A stretch of 64,000 nt of DNA from Acinetobacter terrestris (GCF_004331155.1 NZ_SJNZ01000016.1:1-64000), one strand, 5' to 3'; counted from the stretch's first letter, positions 8,293 to 17,428 are shown. The notes: generated by a model not told the origin, from the letters alone. Numbers and translations: made by a program.

Positions 8293-8901
8293 TTAAGAAT
8301 TTGGACCATCCACACGTTCGATATTTACTTTCGCAGTACCTGCGTTAGTAATACCCAACTGTTTCGCAGCGCCATAAGACAAGTCTAGAACTCGGTTGCC
8401 ATGGAATGGACCGCGATCATTCACTTTTACCACAACACTTTTACCATTGGTTTTATTGGTTACACGAATATAGCAGTTCAATGGCAGGCTACGGTGAGCT
8501 GCAGTAAGACCATTCATATCGAATGTTTCACCACTTGCTGTTTTACGACCATGAAACTGGCGACCATACCAAGATGCTGCACCTGTCTGGCTAAATTTGC
8601 GAACTGTATTTGATGCAACAGTGTTTAGCTTTTCAATCACTGAAGGCTCGTCTTCAGGGATTTCAATTTTTGCTGCAATAGTTTGACGACGGATTTTATC
8701 GCCAGAACGCTCAGTGATTGAAAGACTATTTAAATTTGAGAAGTGTGAATTGAACTTTTGAGCGTCTTTATTGAGCACACGTGTGGCCAAGCGAGAGTTG
8801 TCATGATCAGTATTGAATGATGACTGAACCAATTCCGCTTGAGACTGACTCAGGGCAAAAGCGGTCGTTAAAGCTAAAATATATTTAACCGATGAATGCA
8901 T
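8293..8901 (-). CDS. rlpA: RlpA-like septal lytic transglycosylase
   Basis: Residues 1-21 form a signal peptide (MHSSVKYILALTTAFALSQSQA) and the C-terminal 90 residues form a double-psi beta-barrel: GAASWYGRQFHGRKTASGE, followed by LTAAHRSLP and VKVNDRGPFHGNRVLDLSYGAA. RlpA proteins cleave denuded glycan strands at the septum. It differs from the E. coli lipoprotein in lacking a lipobox Cys and the C-terminal SPOR domain, so targeting must be different. The start at 8901 is supported by AGGAG 7 bases upstream; a longer frame to 8985 has no signal peptide at its start. mltB lies just upstream on the same strand. Confidence 0.88.
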   Translation of the reverse strand: MHSSVKYILALTTAFALSQSQAELVQSSFNTDHDNSRLATRVLNKDAQKFNSHFSNLNSLSITERSGDKIRRQTIAAKIEIPEDEPSVIEKLNTVASNTVRKFSQTGAASWYGRQFHGRKTASGETFDMNGLTAAHRSLPLNCYIRVTNKTNGKSVVVKVNDRGPFHGNRVLDLSYGAAKQLGITNAGTAKVNIERVDGPNS

Positions 8902-9187
8902 TATTAAACTCCTAAAGACCGTTGACTTAATTTCATTTAAAAGCTTGAAATATAAGTAATCAAGTCTGTTAATTCTCTTTTGCAACTACATTTGACGAGA
9001 TGGATAATATTCATGCCATGCTAAAGCTGTCTACTCTTTAACTGAAATTATTACAAAAAGGACAGAAATAGAACGTTTTTCGGTTAAAAAATAATCAATA
9101 TTGTAACATCATATTTAAAATGCCTATTTTGTGCGCCATTTTGCACAAAAAAAGCTTGACTTTAGTTATTTTTGGTAAAAGCCAGTC

Positions 9188-10189
9188 TTAACGACTGGCG
9201 ATTTCAGTGCCTAATTGCCATACAGCGGTGGCATACATACGGCTCTTGTTGTATGTCGTAATCACTTGAAAATTTGGGTAAGTAATATAGTAAATTGGTG
9301 CATAGCTGTCTTGAAGCTGAATAATATTTACCATATCCAGGTCATCAATTTTTACAATCGGATTTGTTGGTGTAACACCTTGATTCTTTAAGACTCCATA
9401 CGGAGTAGGTTGTTCCAGGTTTTTGGCGATAATCGATTCCGGATTGTTTCCGGTATAGCGTGCTGAGAAGCCAATCGGTTGATTACGTTGCCAGCCATAT
9501 TGAGCCAGATAATTGGCAATCGAACCAATCGCATCTACCGCTGAATTTCTGAGGTCAATATGCCCATCGGCATCATAGTCAACGCCGAGCTTGGTAATGT
9601 TACTTGGCATAAATTGCGGGTAGCCGATTGCACCGGCATAAGAACCTGTCACTGAATTGGTCGGAACGCCATCTTTATATGACCATGCAATCAGTGCAGA
9701 GAGTTCATCTTGAAAATATTGTGCACGGCGTTCGTAACCAAAACCTAAAGTGGCCAATGCATCACGAGTAACAAAATTGCCTTTATTTGCACCGAAACCT
9801 GTTTCTACACCTAAAATGCCTAAAATCACCGATTGAGGCACGCCAAACTGTTGTTCAGCACGGTTTAACGTATCGGCATACTGATTTTTAAAACGTACCC
9901 CGCGCTGAATGGTGCTTTCAGCCATAAAGTTGGTTTTATATTGATACCAAGGCTTACTTTCACCCGGGCGATTCATAATATTAATAATATTCGGCAGATT
10001 TTTTGAGCCATTCATCGCCCAATCGACTTGCTCGCCACTTAAGCCATAAGTCTGCATGGTTTTTTGTTTAAAGCTGTTATAAGCAGGCTGATTGTAAAAA
10101 TCATTGGCCTGACAAAAACTGGTGATAGAAAGTGCACCGAGAAGTAAAGGAAGACGTTTAATTTTGTTATAAAAGTTGATACTTAACAT
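9188..10189 (-). CDS. mltB: Lytic murein transglycosylase B
   Basis: A 333-residue periplasmic enzyme that cleaves the MurNAc-GlcNAc bond, forming 1,6-anhydro-MurNAc ends. It has a signal peptide (LPLLLGALSITSFCQA) and the SLT family 3 core: ILGVETGFGANKG with the catalytic Glu, then ELSALIAWSYKDG, GSYAGAIGYPQFMPS and DGHIDLRNSAVDAIGSIANYL in parts. The Cys of the signal region (SFCQAN) is not an ideal lipobox, so lipidation is uncertain. The start ATG at 10189 has GAG five bases ahead; a TTG two codons upstream is the alternative. It lies 286 bp upstream of rlpA, which has its own site, so co-transcription is possible but not shown. Confidence 0.92.
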   Translation of the reverse strand: MLSINFYNKIKRLPLLLGALSITSFCQANDFYNQPAYNSFKQKTMQTYGLSGEQVDWAMNGSKNLPNIINIMNRPGESKPWYQYKTNFMAESTIQRGVRFKNQYADTLNRAEQQFGVPQSVILGILGVETGFGANKGNFVTRDALATLGFGYERRAQYFQDELSALIAWSYKDGVPTNSVTGSYAGAIGYPQFMPSNITKLGVDYDADGHIDLRNSAVDAIGSIANYLAQYGWQRNQPIGFSARYTGNNPESIIAKNLEQPTPYGVLKNQGVTPTNPIVKIDDLDMVNIIQLQDSYAPIYYITYPNFQVITTYNKSRMYATAVWQLGTEIASR

Positions 10190-11068
10190 ATTACTCAAAG
10201 TTCCAAAAACATAATCAGTGTGTGTAAATTGACATCACGACGCTAAAAGCACGCATTACAAATATAAGGGTTGAAAATCCATCTCATGAAAGGTAACGGA
10301 ATTTTTCAAGTGGTTAAGATAGCATTGACTGAGGCTGCATCAACCCGTACATATACAAAAAAAGACAAAGATCGTGAGGCCATGCCTAAGGTAGCGTAAT
10401 TGAAACTTGTCCTTTGGGCTGTACTTTGCTGTTTTAAGTGCAAGGATAAAAACAAAAGATACGCTTAATTAGCCGATCAAGCCTGCTCTTTTACCTCGTT
10501 TGCAATGATACGGCCTATCAAAGCATCAGGTAAGGAATTTAGCAGCAATTTAGCTTTCTTAAGCGGTATTTGATTAAATAACCATCTGAATATATTCCCC
10601 GGTGGAACAGGTGTTTATTGCGGGCAAATCATCCGATATTGAGCTGTGACGCAAAATAATGTTTGCTTCTTGGTTTTTGTAGCGAATCTACAAAAAATTC
10701 CATAAGGAAGCGAAAGATAGCGCGGACTTATTGCATTTTATTTTTATTTAAAAATTCGAATATGACGCTACTAAACGCAAATTTATCCATAGAAGCTTTA
10801 TCTTTATTATCATTGCGATAAAAAGATGAAGTGGATAAAAAATTCTGCGCTGAACAAAACAGTGTAGAGAGTAGAATTGGGCTGAATTTAAATTTCCTCA
10901 TCACTTTATATGGAAATAATTTACAGGTAAATGTAGCGGTGGGAAAGATAGAAACATTCTGTTTCTGAAATCATCGTATACACAGCGCATCTGTAAAATT
11001 TGCGCAAGATAGATACCCATAAAAACGCTATTTATTCTATTCATTGTTTGATAGCACGATTTTTCCAT
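10190..11068. other. 880-bp stretch without an intact gene
   Basis: The only recognisable content is the short SDR-like relic at 10477-10611. The remainder shows no ORF with a ribosome binding site and no clear structured RNA. It looks like an eroded region after deletion or old insertion. Confidence 0.5.
10477..10611 (-). pseudogene. C-terminal relic of a short-chain dehydrogenase-like gene
   Basis: On the minus strand, 44 codons read PVPPGNIFRWLFNQIPLKKAK ... LPDALIGRIIANEVKEQA and a TGA stop (10477-10479). Two codons upstream of the PVPP the frame hits TAA. The segment resembles the C-terminal end of short-chain dehydrogenase/reductase proteins in Acinetobacter, with the LPDALIGRI ending. 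No Rossmann glycine motif or YxxxK is present nearby, so the body of the gene is gone. Identification is tentative because the fragment is short. Confidence 0.4.
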
Positions 11069-11093
11069 AAAAAAACCCGGCGATTGCCAGGTT
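11069..11093 (-). terminator. Terminator after the 11.1-11.8 kb gene
   Basis: AACCcGGC, loop GATT, GCCaGGTT with seven T on the minus strand; 30 bp beyond the stop codon of the next gene. Confidence 0.8.
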
Positions 11094-11124
11094 TTCGATT
11101 TTTTTAAATGCTTAAGGGTGAAAT

Positions 11125-11775
11125 TTAAGCATGAAATAAGGTGTCGTGATATTCCGCCAGTGCCAGAAGCTCAGCTTTATTCAAATTTGGAATGATTTTA
11201 TCCACCGCAATATGCACGGCTTTAATCACTGCAGCAGAGCCTATATCGGCAGCTTTGCGCTTGATCATGCCTAAATCCAGGGTCTTGTTAAAGTCACTCA
11301 TAAAATGACGCACAGTCGCTTCAGCAAATTGCTTATACGATTCAGTGAGCGCTGCTTTACTGACTTCATTGCCGGCTTTAATTTCCGCATAGCTATGTTT
11401 AAGATTGGTCACCAAACTGGCATCTAAAAGTTCGCCTACACGGAAGTTGCCTTCCGCATCTTTAAATAAGCTTTTTTCAGAAAATTCAATTGATTGCTTG
11501 ACCACATCATTTGAAGATTTACCCATCAATTGTTTCAATAAAACAGCAACGGTTGACTTGATATAACCCGCAAGTTTTTCAGCCGTATCACGTTTATCAC
11601 TGGCCGGAAAACGACGCACAAGTTCAGTCAAAATACTGTCAATGATTTCTTCATTAATCAGCAATGCTGTTTTGTCGCGTAGAGGGTAAAGCGGTTCACT
11701 CGAATTTTTCTTTTCCTGAGCGGTTTGAATACTTGTTAATAATTCTGCAGACGGAATAAACCCAAAAAATGGCAT
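11125..11775 (-). CDS. Hypothetical protein, 216 aa
   Basis: I do not recognise a named family. The product is predicted soluble and largely alpha-helical, without signal peptide: it starts MPFFGFIPSAELL and continues with Lys/Glu/Leu-rich helices. The start at 11775 is chosen because GAGG lies 9 bases upstream; a TTG at 11790 is the alternative. It is 26 bp downstream of queF on the same strand and is closed by a terminator, so it is probably the last gene of the ABC-2 / queF operon. A role linked to queuosine or the exporter is not supported by sequence. Confidence 0.75.
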   Translation of the reverse strand: MPFFGFIPSAELLTSIQTAQEKKNSSEPLYPLRDKTALLINEEIIDSILTELVRRFPASDKRDTAEKLAGYIKSTVAVLLKQLMGKSSNDVVKQSIEFSEKSLFKDAEGNFRVGELLDASLVTNLKHSYAEIKAGNEVSKAALTESYKQFAEATVRHFMSDFNKTLDLGMIKRKAADIGSAAVIKAVHIAVDKIIPNLNKAELLALAEYHDTLFHA

Positions 11776-11801
11776 GTTAAAAAACCTCAATGTTCTTCAT
11801 T

Positions 11802-12617
11802 TTATTGTCGCGCCAAACGAATGGGGCGAGGCATCCATGTCGCATCCGATACACGGCAAGGGTTGATGTCTAATCCACCACGACGTGTATAAGTTGCATA
11901 AACCATCAGTTTTTCTGGCGCAAGGTTCTGCCAGATGTCGGCAAACATCTGTTCCACGCATTGTTCGTGGAAGCCATTATGCTGACGGTAAGAAATAATA
12001 TAAGCTAAAATGCTGCGATAACAAGGTTTTTTACCCCGATATCGAATAAAAACTGTGCCCCAGTCGGGCTGGCCAGTGACTGGGCAGTTACTGCGTAATA
12101 AATGTGAATACAGCTGAATTTCAACTTCGTCACTATTTTCTGGATCTAATTTTAATAAAGTTGCATCTGGGTGGTTCTCTAAGCGTTCAGGGCTTAGATC
12201 ATCAATACAGATACCTTCAGGTTTGGAAATCTCCAGATCATCAGCCTGAAATAAAGTCAGGCTGATTGGTGCACCTGCCGCTAAGGATAAATCTTTTTCA
12301 ACCGTGGCAATAAAAGCGTCTTTTGAATCGAATTTGCTAAAGTTCATACTATTAAAGTAGAGCTTGAGTGATTTGGACTCAATCAGGTTAGGTGAAGATG
12401 CCGGTAGGGTAATGCGGCCAATTGCGACCTGTGGAATGCCCGCTGCATTTAACCAGGAAATTTCAAAAACATGCCACCAGTCTTTACCTTGCTGAATGCC
12501 TTCAACATGGGCATATTTTTCACGTGCTTGGGCACGCGCAATTGGAAACAGAATATCGGGTTGATATTCTGTTGGATAATTGGTGTCTTTACCTAAGAGA
12601 GAATGTTCTACACTCAT
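11802..12617 (-). CDS. queF: NADPH-dependent 7-cyano-7-deazaguanine (preQ0) reductase, type II
   Basis: Reduces the nitrile of preQ0 to preQ1 in queuosine tRNA-modification synthesis. The 271-residue length and two T-fold halves fit the YqfB/QueF type II subfamily. Visible motifs are the QueF signature ESKSLKLYFNSMN near residue 80, the catalytic Cys in RSNCPVTGQPDWG near 180, and HNGFHEQCVEQMF. Its ATG shares one base with the stop codon of the upstream permease gene (TAATG), indicating translational coupling. Other queuosine genes are not in the window. Confidence 0.95.
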   Translation of the reverse strand: MSVEHSLLGKDTNYPTEYQPDILFPIARAQAREKYAHVEGIQQGKDWWHVFEISWLNAAGIPQVAIGRITLPASSPNLIESKSLKLYFNSMNFSKFDSKDAFIATVEKDLSLAAGAPISLTLFQADDLEISKPEGICIDDLSPERLENHPDATLLKLDPENSDEVEIQLYSHLLRSNCPVTGQPDWGTVFIRYRGKKPCYRSILAYIISYRQHNGFHEQCVEQMFADIWQNLAPEKLMVYATYTRRGGLDINPCRVSDATWMPRPIRLARQ

Positions 12618-13390
12618 TATTCACGCATTCCTGAACCACGAGAAAGTAAATAGTAAGCTATGCCATAAAGCGCAACGCAACATAAGCTAATGACGCTCAA
12701 TGAAACGGAAACATTGACATCACTATGACCTAAAATGCCGAAACGGAAGGCATTAACCATATATACGATCGGATTAATTAAAGAGAGATTTTGCCAGAAC
12801 GGACTTAAAGCACTAATGGCATAGAATACACCACCTAAATAGGTGAGTGGAGTCAGCACAAAGGTTGGAATAATTGAAATATCGTCAAAAGATTTCGCAT
12901 AAACCGCATTAATTAACCCACCGAGTGAAAATAATAATGAGGTAATTAAAACGGTATATATAGTCACGAACCAGTTGGTGATATATAAGTCAGTAAAGAA
13001 CAGGCTCATGGCTGTCACAATAATACCGACCAAGACGCCACGACACACACCACCAATCACATAGCCCCAAAGAATCATATGCAGTGGCACAGGACTCATA
13101 ATTAGTTCTTCAATGCTTTTTTGGAATTTTGCGCTAAAGAAACTGGATGATACGTTGGCATAACTATTGGTAATCACCGCCATCATAATCAGGCCGGGTA
13201 CAATAAACTGCATATAGCTAAAACCGCCCATTTGACCAATGCGTGAACCGACTAAATTACCAAAAATCACAAAGTACAAACTCATGGTGATGGCAGGCGG
13301 TAACAGGGTTTGTGGCCAAATGCGCATAAAACGACGCACTTCTTTATGAACTAAGGTATAGAGCGCAACACTTAATTGATTGAAGTTCAT
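12617..13390 (-). CDS. ABC-2 type exporter, permease subunit
   Basis: A 257-residue integral membrane protein with six hydrophobic segments and the ABC-2 permease pattern FIVPGLIMMAVITNSYANV. It resembles E. coli YadH, whose substrate is unknown. It overlaps the ATPase gene by four bases (ATGA) and the following queF by one, so the three are translationally coupled. The complex would sit in the inner membrane as a dimer with two ATPase copies. Confidence 0.9.
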   Translation of the reverse strand: MNFNQLSVALYTLVHKEVRRFMRIWPQTLLPPAITMSLYFVIFGNLVGSRIGQMGGFSYMQFIVPGLIMMAVITNSYANVSSSFFSAKFQKSIEELIMSPVPLHMILWGYVIGGVCRGVLVGIIVTAMSLFFTDLYITNWFVTIYTVLITSLLFSLGGLINAVYAKSFDDISIIPTFVLTPLTYLGGVFYAISALSPFWQNLSLINPIVYMVNAFRFGILGHSDVNVSVSLSVISLCCVALYGIAYYLLSRGSGMRE

Positions 13391-14322
13391 TGCGCAGCTC
13401 CTTCAAGATTTTTTTCGACCATTTTCACAAACAGTTCTTCTAAGCGATTCGATTTATTACGCATACTGCGGACTTGAATGCCTTGGGCTTCCATAAGCTG
13501 GAACAGTTCATTCACAGTATGTGCTTTGTCCATGGTGACTTCTAAAGTGACAGGATCGATTAAATTAAAACGCACCCCAATAATTTCAATATTAATGGGT
13601 TGAATCGGTTCAACCAAATCAAAAATAAAGGATTCTTCACTCAGCTGATTCAAGAAAGATTTCATGCTGGTATCTTCTTTAATCACACCACGGTCGATAA
13701 TGGCGATCCGACGACACAGCATTTCAGCTTCTTCTAAATAGTGCGTGGTTAGAATAATAGATGTGCCATTTTCATTCATTTCGGTGAGAAAATCCCACAT
13801 TGAACGGCGCAATTCAATGTCTACACCCGCAGTCGGTTCATCCAGAATAAGCAGTTTTGGTTGATGCATCATGGCACGGGCAATCATGAGACGGCGTTTC
13901 ATCCCGCCAGAAAGCATACGTCCTTGAATGGCACGTTTATCCCAAAGACCAAGTTTTTCTAAGTATTGCTCAGCCCGTTGTTCCGCAATTTTTTTTGGAA
14001 TGCCGTAATAACCGGCTTGAGTCACTAAAATATCAAAGGTTTTTTCAAATTGACCAAAGTTAAATTCTTGCGGTACAACGCCTAAACATTGCTTGGCTTC
14101 AGAAGGATGAGTGTCCAAATTATGGCCAAAAATCTCAACCGTACCTGCGGTTTTTTTGGTGAGTGAGCTAATGATACTGATGGTGGTTGATTTACCTGCG
14201 CCATTGGGTCCGAGGAGTGCATAAAACTCACCTTCAGGTACAGTTAAATCGATACCTTTCAGTGCCTGAAAACCATTTCGGTAAGTTTTAGATACGTCTC
14301 GCAAGGTCAATGCATCAGTCAT
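13387..14322 (-). CDS. ABC-2 type exporter, ATP-binding subunit
   Basis: A 311-residue ABC ATPase similar to E. coli YadG. Walker A is GPNGAGKST near residue 38, the signature is LSGGMKRR, Walker B is LLILDEPTAGVD, and the switch His is in TTHYLEEAE. About 80 residues beyond the nucleotide-binding domain end in NRLEELFVKMVEKN, the common C-terminal extension of ABC-2 ATPases. It is the first gene of the ATPase-permease-queF unit. Drug, lipid and polysaccharide export are all possible. Confidence 0.92.
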   Translation of the reverse strand: MTDALTLRDVSKTYRNGFQALKGIDLTVPEGEFYALLGPNGAGKSTTISIISSLTKKTAGTVEIFGHNLDTHPSEAKQCLGVVPQEFNFGQFEKTFDILVTQAGYYGIPKKIAEQRAEQYLEKLGLWDKRAIQGRMLSGGMKRRLMIARAMMHQPKLLILDEPTAGVDIELRRSMWDFLTEMNENGTSIILTTHYLEEAEMLCRRIAIIDRGVIKEDTSMKSFLNQLSEESFIFDLVEPIQPINIEIIGVRFNLIDPVTLEVTMDKAHTVNELFQLMEAQGIQVRSMRNKSNRLEELFVKMVEKNLEGAAQ

Positions 14323-14464
14323 GAAGTTCTCACATGGTGAATAATATGAGTATTGTGAGTGATCTTCGCTAATAAACCAAGTAAATAAGGAGGAATTCTA
14401 TGTTGCATTTATGGAACATTGTTTAAAGTCTGAGCACAAAAAATGACGACTTCTATATAGTTGC

Positions 14465-14492
14465 TTTACCTTATGGTTTTTTTTGTTATGAT
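14465..14492 (+). promoter_or_regulatory. Promoter of tRNA-Arg
   Basis: TTTACC (14465-14470) and TATGAT (14487-14492) with a 16-bp spacer, followed by a GC-rich discriminator eight bases before the tRNA 5' end. Confidence 0.6.
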
Positions 14493-14500
14493 GTGCACGC

Positions 14501-14576
14501 GCGCTCATAGCTCAACTGGATAGAGTACAGGTCTCCGAAGCCTGTGGCGTGGGTTCGAGTCCCGCTGAGCGCACCA
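14501..14576 (+). tRNA. tRNA-Arg (anticodon CCG)
   Basis: Complete 76-nt cloverleaf: acceptor GCGCTCA pairs with TGAGCGC, discriminator A and encoded CCA. The anticodon stem CAGGT/GCCTG encloses CTCCGAA with anticodon CCG. The T-arm has GGTTCGAGTC. An integrase relic starts 142 bp downstream in the same orientation, so the 3' half of this tRNA is a likely attachment site. Confidence 0.97.
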
Positions 14577-14718
14577 AATTCAATAATCATAAGTTCTCAT
14601 ATCTTCTCAAAAGTATTGATATATAATAGTTTCTAGAAAAATAGATTCTCATCGTTTCTCACCTTTTACCGCAAAGATAACGGTATTTTATGCGGTATAT
14701 ACCAAAAACCTAATTTAA

Positions 14719-15239
14719 ATGTATCGTAAAGAAGCCAAAATCGTCGTAAATCTTACCGACTCAAAGATTAGATCAGCTATTTCAAAGCATGAAAGCACCA
14801 GATAAAGCTATAAAGTTCTCAGAAGGTGGTCGGTTTATACTTATTAATAGATAAAAAAGGTGGCACTTATTTACGCTACGATTATGTACGTCCAATTATA
14901 AAAAAGATCAACGATTGGTATTGGTGCTTATCCAACTATTAATTTGGCAGATGCACGCCGTGTGCTTGAAGAATTTAAAGAATTAATTGCTCAAAATATT
15001 GACTCTGCAATTGAACACAAAGTCTAAGAAGAAAAGCGCGCTTTACTTACTGAATAACTTTTGAACTATTAGCGCATAAATTTAAGAAAACTGAATCTGT
15101 TGCTGCTTCGACTGCAAAATCTAATGACTATATACCAGTATCTATTTAATGCCTTCGGTAACAAGCTAATCAATAAAATTACATTGCGTCAGACTCGTCA
15201 AAAATGCTGTGCCATTTTACTTGATTCAACTGAAGAATG
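14719..15239 (+). pseudogene. Degenerate P4-type tyrosine integrase (N-terminal and central part)
   Basis: Pieces of a P4-like integrase appear in order but in different frames. ATG 14719 opens MYRKEAKIVVNLTDSKIRSA (DUF4102 start LTDxKIRxA); then APDKAIKFSEGGRFILIN (matches DKPYKLSDGGGLYLLV); KKGGTYLRYDYVRP; TIGIGAYPTINLADARRVLEE; LIAQNIDSAIEHK; and FELLAHKF and FGNKLINKITLRQTRQKC further on. At least four frameshifts or stops separate them. The C-terminal catalytic Arg/His/Tyr domain is not recognisable. Position next to tRNA-Arg and matching orientation support an integrase that once inserted an island here. Confidence 0.75.
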
Positions 15240-15736
15240 ATCTATAGATTAATCCATGCAATGATCTACTCAAATTTGGAATTATCAATTGTATTTTTTT
15301 TATACAATTATTTTAGAGTGTTAACGAGTCTTGCCAGAAAAATTGTATCAGCTTATAGTAAAACTACAGTAGGTCGTACATGACGCTACAAAGTAGTTGG
15401 ACGGATCAATGACAGCTCGTTGAGTTTGCAACCTTAGGGTTGAACAAGAAATCAGCACTAGCCTTCCAACATAAAAGCCCGCAGCAATGCGGGCTTTCTT
15501 ATTTTTATATCAAAAATATTTTTATGATTGAAATTTTAACCAGTTTAAGTGTGTAGTAGGGAAGAGATACTGTTTCGAGTGACTTTTAACTTTTTTGTCT
15601 ACGTGATTTAAAGTAAATCTCCGATATCTGGATATAAAAAATTACATTGCCAAAAAATCTAACATTTGCAAGTCCTCTCTATGAAAAAACATATGCTATA
15701 AAAAGAGTCATTAAATCAAATAAAAAGGGAAATCCT
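15240..15736. other. Gene-free stretch beyond the integrase relic
   Basis: No intact gene seen. It holds a terminator at 15473-15499. No second copy of the tRNA-Arg 3' end could be found here. Confidence 0.5.
15473..15499. terminator. Rho-independent terminator
   Basis: AAAAGCCCGC and GCGGGCTTT arms with a short AGCAAT loop. It has no intact upstream gene and may be a leftover of the island. Confidence 0.65.
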
Positions 15737-15955
15737 ATGAATGAAATGATTGAGGTGAAGGTAAAAGACCAGTTTAGCAAAATACATGAAGTGTATGCAT
15801 CACTTCGAGCTATTCCTGAAAATGCTGATTCGAATAAACTATCAATATTTCAAAGAATTGAACATATTGTTATAAATGGTGAAATTATTCTGCCGAGTAT
15901 TGAATTGCTTTTTGAGAGTTGCAATTCGGACAGCATTTATCGCATTGTCGAGTAA
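15737..15955 (+). CDS. Small hypothetical protein, 72 aa
   Basis: Not recognised. The start MNEMIEVKVKDQF at 15737 has AAAGGGA 7 bases upstream; the frame extends 30 codons further upstream but without a better start. It is soluble and slightly acidic, with no Cys-rich or membrane region. It is followed by a terminator. Being next to the integrase relic, it could be island cargo or a native small gene. Confidence 0.55.
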   Translation: MNEMIEVKVKDQFSKIHEVYASLRAIPENADSNKLSIFQRIEHIVINGEIILPSIELLFESCNSDSIYRIVE

Positions 15956-16008
15956 TGCCAATATGGTTAAATATATAGTTTATTCAAATCGTAAGTCCCT
16001 AAAATAAA

Positions 16009-16036
16009 AAACTCACCTAACAGGGTGGGTTTTTTA
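16009..16036 (+). terminator. Terminator of the 72-aa gene
   Basis: ACTCACC pairs with GGTGGGT (one G-T) and is followed by six T, about 55 bp after the stop codon. Confidence 0.7.
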
Positions 16037-16102
16037 ATACGTTTCAGTTTAAATGGGTGGTTTCTATTTGTTTAAGTGCTATTAATACATAACGATATAA
16101 AT

Positions 16103-16131
16103 AAAAAAAAGCCCACCGAAGTGAGCCAAGG
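16103..16131 (-). terminator. Terminator of the 16.1-16.5 kb gene
   Basis: On the minus strand GCTCAC, loop TTCG, GTGGGC, then eight T; a tetraloop hairpin just after the stop codon. Confidence 0.8.
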
Positions 16132-16139
16132 GCTAAAAC

Positions 16140-16490
16140 TTATAATAAATTTACTTCGACATCATATTTATCAAATTCTTGAATAATGCTTTGAATGACT
16201 TTAATTCCAATTTCATCATTACAGCTAAATTGTTCATCCTTACCGTGTGCGCTGTCATAACATTCGATCTGTTGGATCAGCCAGCGATTCTCGACCTCTG
16301 TGTTATGAATAATGACTCGCACAGGTTGCAGGTTGTCACTCACTTGGCGGGGCAATACACTGGTAATGGCAAGTTGGATGTTGGTCAATTCATCTGTAGC
16401 ACTTAGAAATGTCAGCACCCAATTGCCAACTTTTTTTAAGTACATGGGATTGTCAGCTGAATGAAATTCTAAATAATGTAGAGACGTCAT
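16140..16490 (-). CDS. Hypothetical protein, 116 aa
   Basis: Not recognised. It starts MTSLHYLEFHSADNP with AGGGG 8 bases upstream. It has no signal peptide or membrane segment and a mixed alpha/beta composition with two Cys. It is monocistronic, closed by a UUCG-type terminator. Confidence 0.65.
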   Translation of the reverse strand: MTSLHYLEFHSADNPMYLKKVGNWVLTFLSATDELTNIQLAITSVLPRQVSDNLQPVRVIIHNTEVENRWLIQQIECYDSAHGKDEQFSCNDEIGIKVIQSIIQEFDKYDVEVNLL

Positions 16491-16701
16491 AATGAATTCC
16501 CCTGAAATACTTACTATATGAAGTTTTTAGAAAATATTCGCCATTAAGCAAAGGTCGTATTTCGAGGTTTTTTCAGATTAGAAACTTATATAATTTGATT
16601 GTATTGATCTAAATCCTATTGTTTTTTTTAAATAAAAAATAAATTCCCTAGTTTAGCTAAGACCTGAAATGAATCATAAAACAGAAAAATCCTCTTAAAT
16701 T

Positions 16702-17340
16702 TTATGAGGCATTGAGCTTTTGTAGAGAAAAATTAATTTGCTTTAAACACTGATTCAAGTCATGAGAGGAAATACGACTTTCTTGTAATTCTGTAATCCA
16801 TTGCATCTGACACAGTTTTAAATTGCGTAAATCCTGAGTTTGCAAAATACGGTTAATTAGTTGTTTTGCCATTAAGCCACAGTTTTGTTGTAGGCGCTGT
16901 GCCATTAATTGTTTTACCTCTTCGAAGCTTAATGCGTCTAAGCGCACTTCTATTTCATTTTGTGGTGCTGTCAGTTGAGAAATAGGTTCAACGATGCTTG
17001 AAAGAGAGGGAGATAAAACAGTTGTGCTAATCGGTTCAGCAAACTTCTCTGCAAGTGTTGTTGGGGTTTGAGTCGGGAGGCTGGTTTCAATTTCACTCTT
17101 CATTTCAGCTGAAGAAACTGTGGTTTGAGTTTGCTCAATAGCAGAATAGGTAATTAAACCCATATCGAGCAATTGTTGGAGCAATTCTGCAGATGCGATA
17201 CGACGTTTAAACTGTTCATTAAGAAGATTAAAATCTTCTGTTCCAATGAGCAGTAACAGTCGGCGTTGCCGGGCATTCAAATCCATTGAACGTTGTTTTA
17301 AACTTTCAAGGCCTAATTGCGTTTTGTGATATTGAGACAT
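16702..17340 (-). CDS. Hypothetical protein with a winged-helix-like N-terminal segment
   Basis: A 212-residue protein. The first 60 residues (YHKTQLGLESLKQRSMDLNARQRRLLLLIG) resemble a short N-terminal module found in various proteobacterial proteins, with pattern T..G...L..R...L..RQRR.LLLIDG, probably winged-helix. A Ser/Thr/Pro/Glu-rich linker spans about 75-125, and the last 80 residues are helical and Gln-rich. No catalytic motif is seen. The role is unknown; a regulatory or scaffold role would be a guess. Confidence 0.65.
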   Translation of the reverse strand: MSQYHKTQLGLESLKQRSMDLNARQRRLLLLIGTEDFNLLNEQFKRRIASAELLQQLLDMGLITYSAIEQTQTTVSSAEMKSEIETSLPTQTPTTLAEKFAEPISTTVLSPSLSSIVEPISQLTAPQNEIEVRLDALSFEEVKQLMAQRLQQNCGLMAKQLINRILQTQDLRNLKLCQMQWITELQESRISSHDLNQCLKQINFSLQKLNAS

Positions 17341-17428
17341 GCCTTAATTTACGCTCCAAAATAAATTAAGGCAGATTATATTCAGTCATAATGACAATAA
17401 TATGTAAAAAATATTACAAATCAAAAGA

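Noticed and set aside
9127..9150. Inverted repeat TTTTGTGC/GCACAAAA as a terminator of mltB
   Set aside because: The minus strand lacks a following T-run; it may be an operator or chance.
15240..15640. attR copy of the tRNA-Arg 3' end
   Set aside because: No match to GGTTCGAGTCCCGCTGAG-like sequence was found in this interval.
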